Shown: positions 1-8,224 of the stretch, piece by piece
Position numbering within the stretch: position 1 is the stretch's first letter
Layout: each line of letters starts with the position of its first letter
Notes under the pieces: generated by a model
What the model saw: only the letters and a program-made list of their open reading frames with translations
Databases searched by the model: none
Told to the model about the DNA's origin: nothing
Program-made: the position numbers and the translations under genes
DNA from: Methanospirillum hungatei
Lineage (GTDB): Archaea; Halobacteriota; Methanomicrobia; Methanomicrobiales; Methanospirillaceae
DNA length: 64,000 bases
Reading direction: 5' to 3'
NCBI RefSeq assembly: GCF_019263745.1
Contig: NZ_CP077107.1
Coordinates: forward strand, 310,001 to 374,000

Positions 1-236
1 TACGGTGAAAGATTGACAAATTTCAAATGGCCCTGTAACTGCTCAATTGGAATATCTTTGAGCAACTGTCCTATTGCGGTATTAAAGAAAGGTGATGCAC
101 AGATATGAATATCTGTGAAGTCAAGCGTAACGTCTTCTCCCTTTTCAAGGACCGGATGGACTAGATCAAATATTTTTTGCCCATCATCCACCGAAATACA
201 GTGTTCACCGGTAAGGGTAATAACTTTAATATTCAT
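1..236 (-). CDS. STAS-like (DUF4325-type) protein, C-terminus cut by window edge
   Basis: The reverse strand reads from an ATG at 236 through 78 open codons to the edge, so only the N-terminal part is visible. The start is well placed: a GGTGAG ribosome binding site lies just upstream, within and after the stop of the ATPase gene. The sequence alternates short strands and helices, with a stretch of the form LDFTDIHICASPFFNTAIGQ that resembles the STAS-like DUF4325 family. Such proteins are known next to GHKL ATPases, exactly as here (10 nt spacing). By analogy with bacterial SpoIIAA/SpoIIAB the pair could be a switch between an ATPase and a STAS partner. That role is inference, and archaea have no sigma factor for it to act on. 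Confidence 0.6.
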   Translation of the reverse strand, partial: MNIKVITLTGEHCISVDDGQKIFDLVHPVLEKGEDVTLDFTDIHICASPFFNTAIGQLLKDIPIEQLQGHLKFVNLSP

Positions 237-246
237 AATTCTCACC

Positions 247-1164
247 TCATGCCCAGATATCATCAATTGTTTCATCTGAAAAATGATAGTATTTCTCATC
301 ACACCGGAGCATCAGGTTGATAACTGTACCTTCAAACTCCGGTAATCCTGATTCATAGATCTCTTTGTCATTTCCTATAAAGACATAGCCATCATTACTG
401 TAAAACTCAAGAGTTCCTTTGTTTAACCGGATGAACTCTTTCAGGAGATCAAGACCGACTCCGGCATTTCTCTTCCCTTTCTTCGTAGAACTCCCTTTCG
501 TAAATGCCCATTGTAATGCCTTATCGGAAGTGATACTATCAATATCACGTCCCTTTTGGATAGCGTATCTTCGAACATTGACCGGAATACCAACACCAAA
601 ATCAACCAGGGTAAGATTGAGTTCATTCAGAATTGGATACTTTTGGCCACAGGTAAATATCCCATGCTGGGTTTCACTATGCTCAAAAGCATTCGTGAAT
701 ATTTCCCATACTGCCCCAACAATCTCGTCCAGTAAGCGGGGACTAATGGAGAGCCAGGATCGCAAAAGCCACTCTTCGTGTAAATAATAGATAATTGCAT
801 CCTGATCAGTTTTTTCAAAATTTTGAATGGAAACAGCATTTCCTTGCCATTTCGGTTCATCATATCCACAGAACGATAAAAATCCATTTTGGGCCAGGTT
901 TGTATGAACATTTCTCTTCATTGATGGAATGTTAAGCTCAACCCGACCACCATTTCTTTTAATATGAGTAACCAATCCTCCCAAAACCGCTACAGCATTA
1001 TGACGGATAAATAAACAACGATCAAATGTGAAAAGTATGTGACCTGAAAAATCCCGATATTTTTTTGAGAGAGAGAATAGGTAATCAAAGTCCGGATGAT
1101 GATCGTTTAATGTGGGTATCGAGATTTTTTCCGGGGGACTGAAAGAAAATAATGATACTGTCAT
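247..1164 (-). CDS. GHKL-type (HATPase_c) ATP-binding protein paired with STAS-like partner
   Basis: A 305-residue soluble protein. The C-terminal half carries GHKL ATPase signatures: an N box around residues 150-162 (WEIFTNAFEHSE), a G1-type DFGVGIP near residue 188, and a G2-type GVGLDLL near residue 236. No histidine-kinase phospho-acceptor domain or transmembrane segment is visible. The N-terminal ~130 residues look like an unassigned alpha/beta domain. It is cotranscribed with the downstream STAS-like gene. Known families with this layout (anti-sigma-factor-like or phosphorelay ATPases) suggest a protein-switch role, but the target is unknown. It could also be a sensor module of a conflict system; nothing in the sequence decides this. 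Confidence 0.7.
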   Translation of the reverse strand: MTVSLFSFSPPEKISIPTLNDHHPDFDYLFSLSKKYRDFSGHILFTFDRCLFIRHNAVAVLGGLVTHIKRNGGRVELNIPSMKRNVHTNLAQNGFLSFCGYDEPKWQGNAVSIQNFEKTDQDAIIYYLHEEWLLRSWLSISPRLLDEIVGAVWEIFTNAFEHSETQHGIFTCGQKYPILNELNLTLVDFGVGIPVNVRRYAIQKGRDIDSITSDKALQWAFTKGSSTKKGKRNAGVGLDLLKEFIRLNKGTLEFYSNDGYVFIGNDKEIYESGLPEFEGTVINLMLRCDEKYYHFSDETIDDIWA

Positions 1165-1677
1165 GCGATAAAACGAATTTTTACTGGTCCTTATTAAGTT
1201 ACCAATGAATGAATATCACAATTTCCAACACTTTTTCAGATGTGGCTCTTGAACCCGTTTTAATCAAGGCTACATCTTATAACAGTTCATATGACTCACT
1301 CACTGCGAATCTCAAGTGTCATGACCTAAAAGATGACTTGTTCAACGTCAATTACTCCTCTAACACTTTTCCTTCCCTCCCCGGTTCATCACAATCACCC
1401 TCATCTCCCCTCACTCTCCATCAACCCTCTTCGTATGCGTCCCCACATTCTCCCCCTCACAATCCTCCCGAACATATAATCCACCCTTGCGGCACGTATG
1501 GCGCAGGAAAATCCGAAATCTCGTAATATAACTCACAGCGCAAAAAATTCTCATATAACTTTCCAGGTATTTAAGGAGAAATCCACAAGTTCGAATCATC
1601 CTAATGAGGTGATCCATGCATACCGTTTCCTCCCCATATAAATCCATATATCACGCATAAAACCTTAAATCAGCCCT
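1165..1677. other. Gene-free stretch with a C-rich (G-rich on minus) tract
   Basis: I see no convincing gene. Positions about 1365-1500 are strongly C-rich and G-poor on the plus strand. The composition mirrors the G-rich plus-strand tracts at 28970-29180, 34690-34790 and 36100-36190 in the island. The open frames here are low-complexity and lack plausible starts. The far end should hold the promoter of the replicon operon. Confidence 0.4.
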
Positions 1678-1842
1678 ATGAATCCGGAAATTGCGCATCT
1701 TTAACGTCTGACAAGTCCGGATCTCCTTACTCAGTTTAAAGGATTTCGGTCATCAGACTACATAGGAAAGGTGGGAATTATTACTGATATTTTCAGACAT
1801 TTGAAGGCTCGGCATGAGTACGCCGGGCAGGTGAAACCATAA
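1678..1842 (+). pseudogene. Small operon-leading ORF with in-frame TAA at codon 9
   Basis: From an ATG at 1678 the frame reads eight codons, then TAA (1702-1704), then 45 further open codons to a stop at 1840-1842. The downstream part looks coding (FKGFRSSDYIGKVGIITD and onward). It is immediately overlapped by the next frame, in the same style as the rest of this operon. Either the gene has a nonsense mutation, or translation starts downstream at a non-ATG codon. No family is recognised. Confidence is limited because the eight N-terminal codons may be coincidental. Confidence 0.35.
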
Positions 1843-2045
1843 CAGTCTTAGGAACCATCTATGAGTTATACGAAAGATTAACCGAAAAAGAAAGAAACCC
1901 CCGCAGAATCTACCTGTCTGGAAAACTGTGGATCGCAGCGGGGTTAAACAGGTTATTAGATCCTGTTCTTTCATCTACTTTCTCATACCAAAACACCAAA
2001 ACCCAGATTATTCACTTCTTCTCCGGAAGGTGGTTTTGTGGCTGA
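1839..2045 (+). CDS. Small hypothetical protein of the replicon operon, start unclear
   Basis: An open frame of about 68 codons lies between two overlapping neighbours. It has no ATG, GTG or TTG at a sensible place. A good ribosome binding site (CAGGTGAAACC) directly precedes an ATA at 1839, which also overlaps the stop of the previous frame. The product would be basic and helical (IYELYERLTEKERNPRR near the N-terminus). It overlaps the GTG start of the next gene by 8 nt, the tight coupling seen throughout this operon. An ATA start is unusual; a frameshift joining it to the preceding frame is the alternative. Confidence 0.4.
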   Translation: MTVLGTIYELYERLTEKERNPRRIYLSGKLWIAAGLNRLLDPVLSSTFSYQNTKTQIIHFFSGRWFCG

Positions 2046-2370
2046 ACTCTCACGGGCCTGCCGGGTTTCAATCCATGCAGCCTGTGCCATGCTTACTTCT
2101 TTTGGGTATACTCCAGAACGAATATCAGGGAAAACCCGATGGTTTGACATCATCGCATGGAAACAGGAAAAAATCCTTGGCATCGTCGTCAGGACAACAC
2201 GAAGCGAAGGAATAAACCACTTTCCGTCACTTGTTCAAAAACTCTCTGAAATAGTCAGAAGACGGCTGTTTCCCGGAGAGATTCAGGTATGGATTGCCCA
2301 GTCTCATGAATGGCACCGGTATTCAGTCCTGCCTGGAGGAGCCATTTCCATAACCGGGAGATTTGCATGA
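2038..2370 (+). CDS. Hypothetical replicon protein, possible nuclease-like fold
   Basis: A 110-residue product from a GTG start, supported by a GGAAGGTGG ribosome binding site about 5 nt upstream. It overlaps the next gene by ATGA. The pattern of a cysteine-containing N-terminal helix, then hydrophobic strands (ILGIVVRTTR, then IQVWIAQSHEWHRY) and a glycine turn is reminiscent of small restriction-endonuclease-like or Holliday-resolvase-like proteins. The acidic catalytic residues cannot be assigned with confidence, so this is only a suggestion. Its place just before a primase-helicase fits a DNA-processing role in a mobile replicon. Confidence 0.55.
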   Translation: MAELSRACRVSIHAACAMLTSFGYTPERISGKTRWFDIIAWKQEKILGIVVRTTRSEGINHFPSLVQKLSEIVRRRLFPGEIQVWIAQSHEWHRYSVLPGGAISITGRFA

Positions 2371-2633
2371 GTATCCACGCTATGGATGAGATCATCTATG
2401 TTGTGACCGAGATAATCGGTGAGAAAACAGGTCTTGTTTCTCAGAGACATATCGAAGATCACATCCTTTCAGATCCTTCCCTCTTTCCAATTCTTTCCAG
2501 ACGGTCACAAAAATCACGAAGGAATATGATCTCCCGGATCATGAATGACCGGTATGAACTCTGGAATAATTGCAGCCGGTTCAAAAAAAGAAACTTTGTC
2601 TGGAATCTCCATAGCAAAAAGGAGTCATCATGA
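2367..2633 (+). CDS. Small hypothetical protein of the replicon operon
   Basis: An 88-residue product. The start at 2367 is chosen because its ATG overlaps the upstream stop as ATGA, and its own stop overlaps the primase-helicase start in the same way. The protein is basic, helical, and rich in Arg, Ser and Lys in the middle (SRRSQKSRRNMISRIMNDR), a winged-helix-like pattern. No family is recognised. The strict overlaps on both sides indicate co-translation with the replication protein, so an accessory or regulatory role in replication is a reasonable inference. Confidence 0.6.
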   Translation: MSIHAMDEIIYVVTEIIGEKTGLVSQRHIEDHILSDPSLFPILSRRSQKSRRNMISRIMNDRYELWNNCSRFKKRNFVWNLHSKKESS

Positions 2634-5600
2634 GTCGGGAGGAGATAGCCCAAACCCTCTCTCTTCTCTTTCCGCCTGGATCGGTTGTAGAACTTCGGGC
2701 TCTTCGAAAAGCCGGAGGGATGGCATCCGGATATTATACCGATTATTCAAAACTTGCACATGATGCAGAAATCCTCGATTCTACAAAAGATTTAGTCGGG
2801 ATGTACATCATCCTGAACAAGATAAACCCGGTCCTCTTCTCCCGGAGAGCAAACCGAATCGAGATGAGGCTTTCAAAGGATGAAAAAGCCACAAGTGACG
2901 AGGATATCATGCATCGATGGTGGTTTCCTATCGATATCGATCCCGTCCGGCCGTCTGGAATTTCTTCATCTGATGAGGAACATAATGAGGCCCTACGGAA
3001 AGCAGAAAAGATCAGGGGCTTTCTCAGCGAAATGGGATGGCCTGATCCGATCTCTGCAGACTCAGGCAATGGAGCTCATCTTCTCTACCACATAGACCTC
3101 CCAAATGATCCTGATTCAGCCAATCTCATCAAGCAGGCTCTCACCGTCCTTTCTGCATTCTTTTCTGATGAAAAATCCGGAGTAGATATCTCAGTCTCAA
3201 AAGCAGCCCAACTCTGGAAACTCTACGGAACGATGGCAAAGAAGGGGGATTCAGTTTTGGACCGCCCTCATAGGCGATCCCGGATTCTCTCATCACCAGA
3301 GAATGTGGATATCGTGGGGCGGGAATTACTCGTTCAGCTCGCATCTCTCCTCCCATCTCCACCTGAACCTGTCAGGACTCCCTCTCGAAAACAAAGTGAC
3401 ATCCTGGACCTTGGGATCTGGCTATCCATTCATGGTCTCTTCTACCGGGAAAAACCATACGGAAACGGCAGACTCTTTCTCTTTGACCAGTGTCCGTTCT
3501 CATCCGCCCATGCTGACGGAGCATACGCTATTCAATTTGATAATGGAGCCATATTTGCTGGATGTCATCATAATTCCTGTGGCGGTGGAGAGCAGCGATG
3601 GTCTGAACTTCGGGAACGGTTTGACGGACCACAGCCAAAACAAGACTATGAAAGCCGGCTCAAACAACAGGCACGAGAGAGAGCAAAAGCAAAAGCAGAA
3701 TACTATGGAAACATTCCAGAACGATGCCCTTCAGAGAGAAAATCCACATCCATACCGGCACCTGATCCAGAATCTCATAACTCAAACACCACATTCAATA
3801 CCTCTCCATGTGACATACCAGAAAAAGCAACAGAGATAATTCAAAACGGCGATCCAGTTGCGTACCTCAAAAAATCAATCGCAGTAGATCATGAAGGCGA
3901 TGATGTGGTTGCATCCTGTCTTATCATGTCCTTTGCATCAAGATCTGTCCTCAACTCAAACGGTCTGCATGTTCTTGTTACCGGAGAATCAGGAAAAGGA
4001 AAAAGCCACATCTTTGACACGATGATTCAGCATGTTCCACCTGAAGAACGCCTTGACGGACGACTCTCTGATAAAGCCCTCTATTATACCGAAGGACTGA
4101 AACCCGGGACAGCTATCTGTCTTGATGATGTGACCCTCTCCGAAGCAATGCAGGAGACACTCAAGGGAGTCACCACCTCATTTAAGAAACCGTTTGTGTA
4201 CCGGACAGTGAATAAAGATCGGAAAGGACAAGTCTGTATAATTCCTGAACGGTGTGTCTGGTGGGTTGCAAAAGTAAATGGTACCGGTGATGATCAAGTA
4301 TGGAATAGGATGCTCACCTGCTGGATAGATGATTCATCAGAACAGGATGAGAAAGTCCTTGCACGGGAACTCGCCGCTGCTGAAGAATTTCCGGAAATTT
4401 TTACCGAAACACGCGAAGAAGTCCTGGTCTGTCATGAGATCTGGAAACAAGTAAAACCAGTGCATGTCGTCATTCCATTCGCAAAACGAATACGATTTAC
4501 CTCTTCGACAAATCGGAGAAATCCTGGGATGCTCCTCGACCTGATAAAGTCACATACAGCTCTTCATCAGTATCAACGTCAGAAGGTCCAACGGAGCAAT
4601 GTTGATGTTGTAATTGCAACTGAAGAGGATTTCTACTTTGCAAATCAGATCTACCAGGCATTAAACAGTGTGTCCGGGGGTCAGAGTACAAAACTGACTA
4701 AGAGCGAGTCCTTACTGATTGAGAGCATTCGGAAAGCAGGAAGAGGTGAGTATACCATGAAGGAACTCCAGGACCTGACCAATAAGTCATATGAATCTAT
4801 CCGGAAACTCATCAGAGGGAGTGGTGAAAAAAGTTCACATAACGGTTTACTTGAAAAATGTCCGGCCATTACCTACCTGTACCGGACAGATATGACCGAT
4901 ACCGGAAACAGGTCCCAACTCGTGTATATCTGGAACGAAGTACTCTATCAGATCTGGTCAGCCGGTGGGGGATGCTGGTTATCCAGGGATGGAAATGGAA
5001 ACGACAATAGAAACGACAATGAAGATAATGATGAAGATGGAGATCTTACTGAAAATATCTCGCAGAATACCGATACGGTTGATGCTCAACCTGACACTGA
5101 ATCAGGTAAACCAGATCTGATTACCGGAGAGACCGGAGAACGTCAGCGGGCCACTGGAGAAAAATTTTCTCCACCAAAAGAAGAGCAGAATGAAGAGTAT
5201 TCTCAGAATAATAAGAATAATAATAGATTTTATTATGACCGGAGAAAAAATCCGGGTGCAGAGAAACCTCATAACCCACTGTATGGACCTCTCTCTTCCC
5301 CTGGAAGTTTTCTCCAGTCAGATGAAAAGGTGGATACTAAAACCATTCTGGACTCCGTTCGTGAATTGGAAGAAAAAAGTCCTGGTGAAAAAATTTCTCC
5401 GGTCTTCTCCGATCAGCCGGTTTTTTCTCCAGTCACTCCAGTCACAGCAGTCACCCATCTGTTTATCGACCCTGATGACTATGGTCGTATCAATGGAGTG
5501 TGGAGTGGACCCTGTGCAGTATGTGGCGGAAAGTGGGTTCATTATACCGAGAAATTCTCCCCACACATGAAAGCTGAAGGACGGTTTTCACATAAAATCT

Positions 5601-5821
5601 GTCAGAAATGTTATGATCGGGCGAGGTTGAGAAAAAGTGGAACCTACACGGCCCTTCCCGGTCTCTTAAACATCAATCATATGATAATGGCAAACAAAGA
5701 CCTTGGCCGGTGTGATGTGTGTAATACTGGTGCTGCAATATGGATTGATCCTGATACAAAACAAAAGATATGCCAGGTTTGTTACACACGTGAACAAGAT
5801 AAATCAAGAATAATATCATGA
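2630..5821 (+). CDS. AEP-type primase fused to helicase, with C-terminal zinc ribbons
   Basis: A 1063-residue replication protein of mobile-element type. Residues about 95-235 show archaeo-eukaryotic primase motifs: a DxD metal site at D102/D104, SGNGAHLLY with H150, and a KLYGT motif at 197-201 followed by a KG turn. Residues about 285-325 form a CHC2-like metal site (Cys288, His294, Cys312, His313/314, Cys317). An ATPase follows with Walker A GESGKGKS at 452-459 and Walker B ICLDD at 496-500. After it come a winged-helix-like stretch, a polar Asn/Asp-rich linker (about 785-925), and two CxxC zinc ribbons at the C-terminus. It ends an operon of overlapping small genes. No integrase or attachment site is visible nearby, so this may be a relic of an integrated plasmid or virus. 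The reading frame is intact. Confidence 0.85.
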   Translation: MSREEIAQTLSLLFPPGSVVELRALRKAGGMASGYYTDYSKLAHDAEILDSTKDLVGMYIILNKINPVLFSRRANRIEMRLSKDEKATSDEDIMHRWWFPIDIDPVRPSGISSSDEEHNEALRKAEKIRGFLSEMGWPDPISADSGNGAHLLYHIDLPNDPDSANLIKQALTVLSAFFSDEKSGVDISVSKAAQLWKLYGTMAKKGDSVLDRPHRRSRILSSPENVDIVGRELLVQLASLLPSPPEPVRTPSRKQSDILDLGIWLSIHGLFYREKPYGNGRLFLFDQCPFSSAHADGAYAIQFDNGAIFAGCHHNSCGGGEQRWSELRERFDGPQPKQDYESRLKQQARERAKAKAEYYGNIPERCPSERKSTSIPAPDPESHNSNTTFNTSPCDIPEKATEIIQNGDPVAYLKKSIAVDHEGDDVVASCLIMSFASRSVLNSNGLHVLVTGESGKGKSHIFDTMIQHVPPEERLDGRLSDKALYYTEGLKPGTAICLDDVTLSEAMQETLKGVTTSFKKPFVYRTVNKDRKGQVCIIPERCVWWVAKVNGTGDDQVWNRMLTCWIDDSSEQDEKVLARELAAAEEFPEIFTETREEVLVCHEIWKQVKPVHVVIPFAKRIRFTSSTNRRNPGMLLDLIKSHTALHQYQRQKVQRSNVDVVIATEEDFYFANQIYQALNSVSGGQSTKLTKSESLLIESIRKAGRGEYTMKELQDLTNKSYESIRKLIRGSGEKSSHNGLLEKCPAITYLYRTDMTDTGNRSQLVYIWNEVLYQIWSAGGGCWLSRDGNGNDNRNDNEDNDEDGDLTENISQNTDTVDAQPDTESGKPDLITGETGERQRATGEKFSPPKEEQNEEYSQNNKNNNRFYYDRRKNPGAEKPHNPLYGPLSSPGSFLQSDEKVDTKTILDSVRELEEKSPGEKISPVFSDQPVFSPVTPVTAVTHLFIDPDDYGRINGVWSGPCAVCGGKWVHYTEKFSPHMKAEGRFSHKICQKCYDRARLRKSGTYTALPGLLNINHMIMANKDLGRCDVCNTGAAIWIDPDTKQKICQVCYTREQDKSRIIS

Positions 5822-5940
5822 GTTTTTTAATCGATCCGATGGAGAAGAATTTTTCTTGACAATAGATGCACAGGAATCGGATGGAGAATATCTGGTCCGT
5901 TGATTATGTGTGTTATTCAGGAGAAACAAGAGGTGCTTGT

Positions 5941-6231
5941 ATGAGTCAATACGTTAAAGTTGGAAGACTTCTTGCTGGTGAAGAAGGATGGATACGTATT
6001 ATGAAAGACGGATCAGGGGAGATTGGAAGAATCCACCAATCAGATATTCTCCTCACTCTGGCCGGGATGGGACCAGTGGAACGGTTAAAACTCTCCAGTT
6101 CTGGTAAATCAGTACGGTTTGTAGTTCAGGGTTTGAGATTGGTTGTGTTAGCAAAACAGGTAAGAGGTATGATCCGTGACTGGCCGAAGAAGAAGGCAGC
6201 ATTGTGGCGGGAAATGGAAGAAATGGAGTAA
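5941..6231 (+). CDS. Small hypothetical protein downstream of the primase-helicase
   Basis: A 96-residue product. The open frame extends 25 codons upstream, but the ATG at 5941 has a GAGGTG ribosome binding site at 5930-5935 and is preferred. A beta-rich middle (VGRLLAGEEGWIRI, then GEIGRIHQSD) is followed by a basic helical tail with a PKKK stretch. This suggests a small nucleic-acid-binding protein, without any family match. The 120-nt gap before it holds an ATGA-overlapping 13-codon frame whose continuation is shifted by one base, probably another decayed small gene of the replicon. Confidence 0.5.
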   Translation: MSQYVKVGRLLAGEEGWIRIMKDGSGEIGRIHQSDILLTLAGMGPVERLKLSSSGKSVRFVVQGLRLVVLAKQVRGMIRDWPKKKAALWREMEEME

Positions 6232-6321
6232 AATTTCAATCGTGATCTTATTGTGTGAAAAATCATACATTCGGAAGAAAGATGTAATCTCCCACCTCTT
6301 ATACTATTAACAAAATTTACT

Positions 6322-6879
6322 ATGCCCCCTCCAAAGCTTCCAATTCGAATCCAGTCATTTTCAGAGATGAGAACCGGAGGATATGCATATGTCGATAAAA
6401 CCTGGTTTATCTCATATATGGTCGCAAAAGGGAAATATTATTTTCTTTCCCGCCCAAAACCGTTTGGAAAAAGTCTCTTTATCGATTCGCTTGATTGTAC
6501 ATTTTCCGGAAGAAAAGAATTCTTCTCCGGGCTATACCTCGATTCCCCTGAAGCAGAATGGGACTTTACAATAACATATCCAGTCCTTCGGATTGATTTT
6601 GCAGGAGGGGCACTGAGTCATATCTCTGATCTTATCATTAGATTGACCAGCATTATTGACAAGTGGGAAGAATACTATGCGATAGAGAAAAGCTTTGGAG
6701 ATCCTGGAGATCGACTGCTCTCGCTTATACCAAAAAATATAAAAAAACCCGGAAAACAGGTAGTTATTCTCATCGATGAGGACGACAGACCGACTCTTGA
6801 TAATATAGCGAATATCAACCTCATGCAGGGAATGAGAGATCTGGTTTTCCTTTTTCGGATCATGAAAACAATTGGATGA
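6322..6879 (+). pseudogene. Truncated DUF1703-type AAA-ATPase (AAA_9/PD-(D/E)xK family)
   Basis: The 185 residues match the N-terminal half of the widespread AAA-ATPase-like/DUF1703 proteins, which usually run to about 500 residues and end in a PD-(D/E)xK nuclease. Visible features are the YVDKT start, the phosphate-binding FGKSLFID, and a Walker B VILIDE. The usual Arg residues before FGKS (SRPRRFGKS in the family) are replaced by SRPKPFGKS, and the DEYDKP motif reads DEDDRP. The frame ends right after LDNI with an unrelated tail, so the nuclease half is missing. It is most likely a dead remnant. It sits 3 nt before the RRM gene, which may have replaced its 3' part. Confidence 0.75.
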
Positions 6880-6882
6880 ATT

Positions 6883-7557
6883 ATGAAAAAAAGAAAATTA
6901 TTCATTGGAAATCTTAACTATTCAGTAACAGCCGATAAATTACGTTCCTTTTTAGCAACCTATGGTACTGTTATTGATGTTAAAGTGATGGAAGGCAAGG
7001 GTTACGCATTTGTTGAGATGGGATCTGAGGAGCAGGCGAAAAAAATTCAAACAACCTTGAGCGAATCGGTATTTGAGGGGAGAAAACTTCTCATTGATGG
7101 GGTTCCAGGAACACGCCGGTCAGATAATAAATCAGATAAAGCACAGGATTTCCGAGAAAACAGACCTGCACCTGACTCTGGAAGGAGAACATATTCATCA
7201 CCTCCCGGAGAAGAAAGAAGATCTCCAAAACCGGAGTGGAAAAATCGTAATGGTCCCGGGGAATCACGAAGTCCTATTCGCCCGGAACGTTCCAGGCCTG
7301 AAGGAGATATCAGAAAAAAAATCCCATCTGATCAGAACCGTTCTCAATCCACTCCAGCATCTGACAAAAAAAATTCTCAAAAAAAACCAGTTTTTACAAC
7401 TCCGGAGGGTAGATCCACTAAAAAGGAATCAGGAAAACCTGAAAAACAACAAATATCTGAGGCAAAACCCTTAAAACCGCAAAAAAAATCCAGAGTGCCA
7501 ACCTGGGTGAAGGAAAAGAGATCTTCGAAGTCAAAATATAAACCGGAAAAATATTAA
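6883..7557 (+). CDS. RRM-domain RNA-binding protein with long basic disordered tail
   Basis: A 224-residue protein. Residues 1-80 form a single RNA recognition motif with RNP2 LFIGNL at 6-11 and RNP1 KGYAFVEM at 39-46, both with the aromatic residues that stack on RNA. From about residue 82 the protein turns into a low-complexity tail rich in Pro, Ser, Lys and Arg, with no predicted fold. This architecture is common in cyanobacterial and eukaryotic RRM proteins and uncommon in archaea, so horizontal acquisition is plausible. A role in RNA binding or RNP assembly follows from the family; the target is unknown. A GGATGAA sequence upstream of the ATG is a weak ribosome binding site. Confidence 0.85.
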   Translation: MKKRKLFIGNLNYSVTADKLRSFLATYGTVIDVKVMEGKGYAFVEMGSEEQAKKIQTTLSESVFEGRKLLIDGVPGTRRSDNKSDKAQDFRENRPAPDSGRRTYSSPPGEERRSPKPEWKNRNGPGESRSPIRPERSRPEGDIRKKIPSDQNRSQSTPASDKKNSQKKPVFTTPEGRSTKKESGKPEKQQISEAKPLKPQKKSRVPTWVKEKRSSKSKYKPEKY

Positions 7558-7882
7558 AAAATAAAGGGATTTTCGTCTAACATTTTTCCGATCTCACCAA
7601 AGATAAAATAAAAATTTTCGAGGAGAGCGCTCAGACCACCTGAATAGTAACCGGAAAAGAAGGAAAATTGATGTATTTCTATTTTGATCTGAATCTCTAA
7701 TATATACTCTTCATTACACACCGGACAAATCATTGCAGGAATATGCTGAAAAGAAACGAGACTCCATATTTCTCAAATGCGACAGAAGTGAAATCATCAA
7801 CCGTTACGTCTTCATTCCAGTAATTGCATTTCAATTCTTCACGAAATATGCATAGGTCTCATCCCACAGTTCTGGGTAAGGT
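7558..7882. other. Gene-free stretch between convergent RRM and hgcB genes
   Basis: No gene is recognised. The segment separates two convergent genes and contains several T-runs on each strand (for example around 7606-7617), compatible with archaeal intrinsic termination. No strong inverted repeat was found. Confidence 0.4.
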
Positions 7883-8224
7883 TCATCCCTCTCCACATCC
7901 ACATGAGGACCCTTCTGTCTCACCGCCACAGCAAGATCCAGCCCCACCACCACAACTGCACTCTCCGCTATCCATATCCTTTCCCCGTAAAGCGGCACTA
8001 ATCATCGCCCAGGCACACCCAACACCGCTTTCAACATCAATTGCCTGGACCGGACAGTTCAGGGCACAGGCACCACATTCCATACACCTTTTCGGTTCTG
8101 AAAGTTTTACCCGGCCGCCTGCTTCAGCAAAAACACCGTGTGGACAGACCTCTGTGCAGCGTTTACAGTTGATACATTTCTCTTCATGAAATTCTAGCGT
8201 ATTTTCAATATACGAATTAAACAT
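7883..8224 (-). CDS. hgcB: HgcB, 2[4Fe-4S] ferredoxin of mercury methylation
   Basis: A 113-residue protein thought to supply electrons to HgcA for reduction of its corrinoid during methylation of Hg(II). Two CxxCxxCxxxCP cluster motifs are visible (Cys17/20/23/27 and Cys47/50/53/57). A lone Cys70 lies at the position of the conserved extra HgcB cysteine. The tail is Gly/Cys-rich with a vicinal Cys98-Cys99 pair, as in known HgcB proteins, where it is proposed to handle mercury. The open frame extends upstream, but the ATG at 8224 is certain: a perfect GGAGGTGATC site (8227-8236) lies in the end of hgcA, and stop and start overlap as TGATG. It is translated together with hgcA. Confidence 0.95.
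   Translation of the reverse strand: MFNSYIENTLEFHEEKCINCKRCTEVCPHGVFAEAGGRVKLSEPKRCMECGACALNCPVQAIDVESGVGCAWAMISAALRGKDMDSGECSCGGGAGSCCGGETEGSSCGCGEG

Noticed and set aside
1209-1526. A 105-codon plus-strand frame
   Set aside because: Low-complexity Ser/Pro/His translation from the C-rich tract, no ribosome binding site, no family signal.
5818-5903. ATGA-overlapping 13-codon frame after the primase-helicase, with coding-like continuation one base out of frame
   Set aside because: Possibly one more decayed small gene, but too short to support as a feature; mentioned only in the entry of the next gene.
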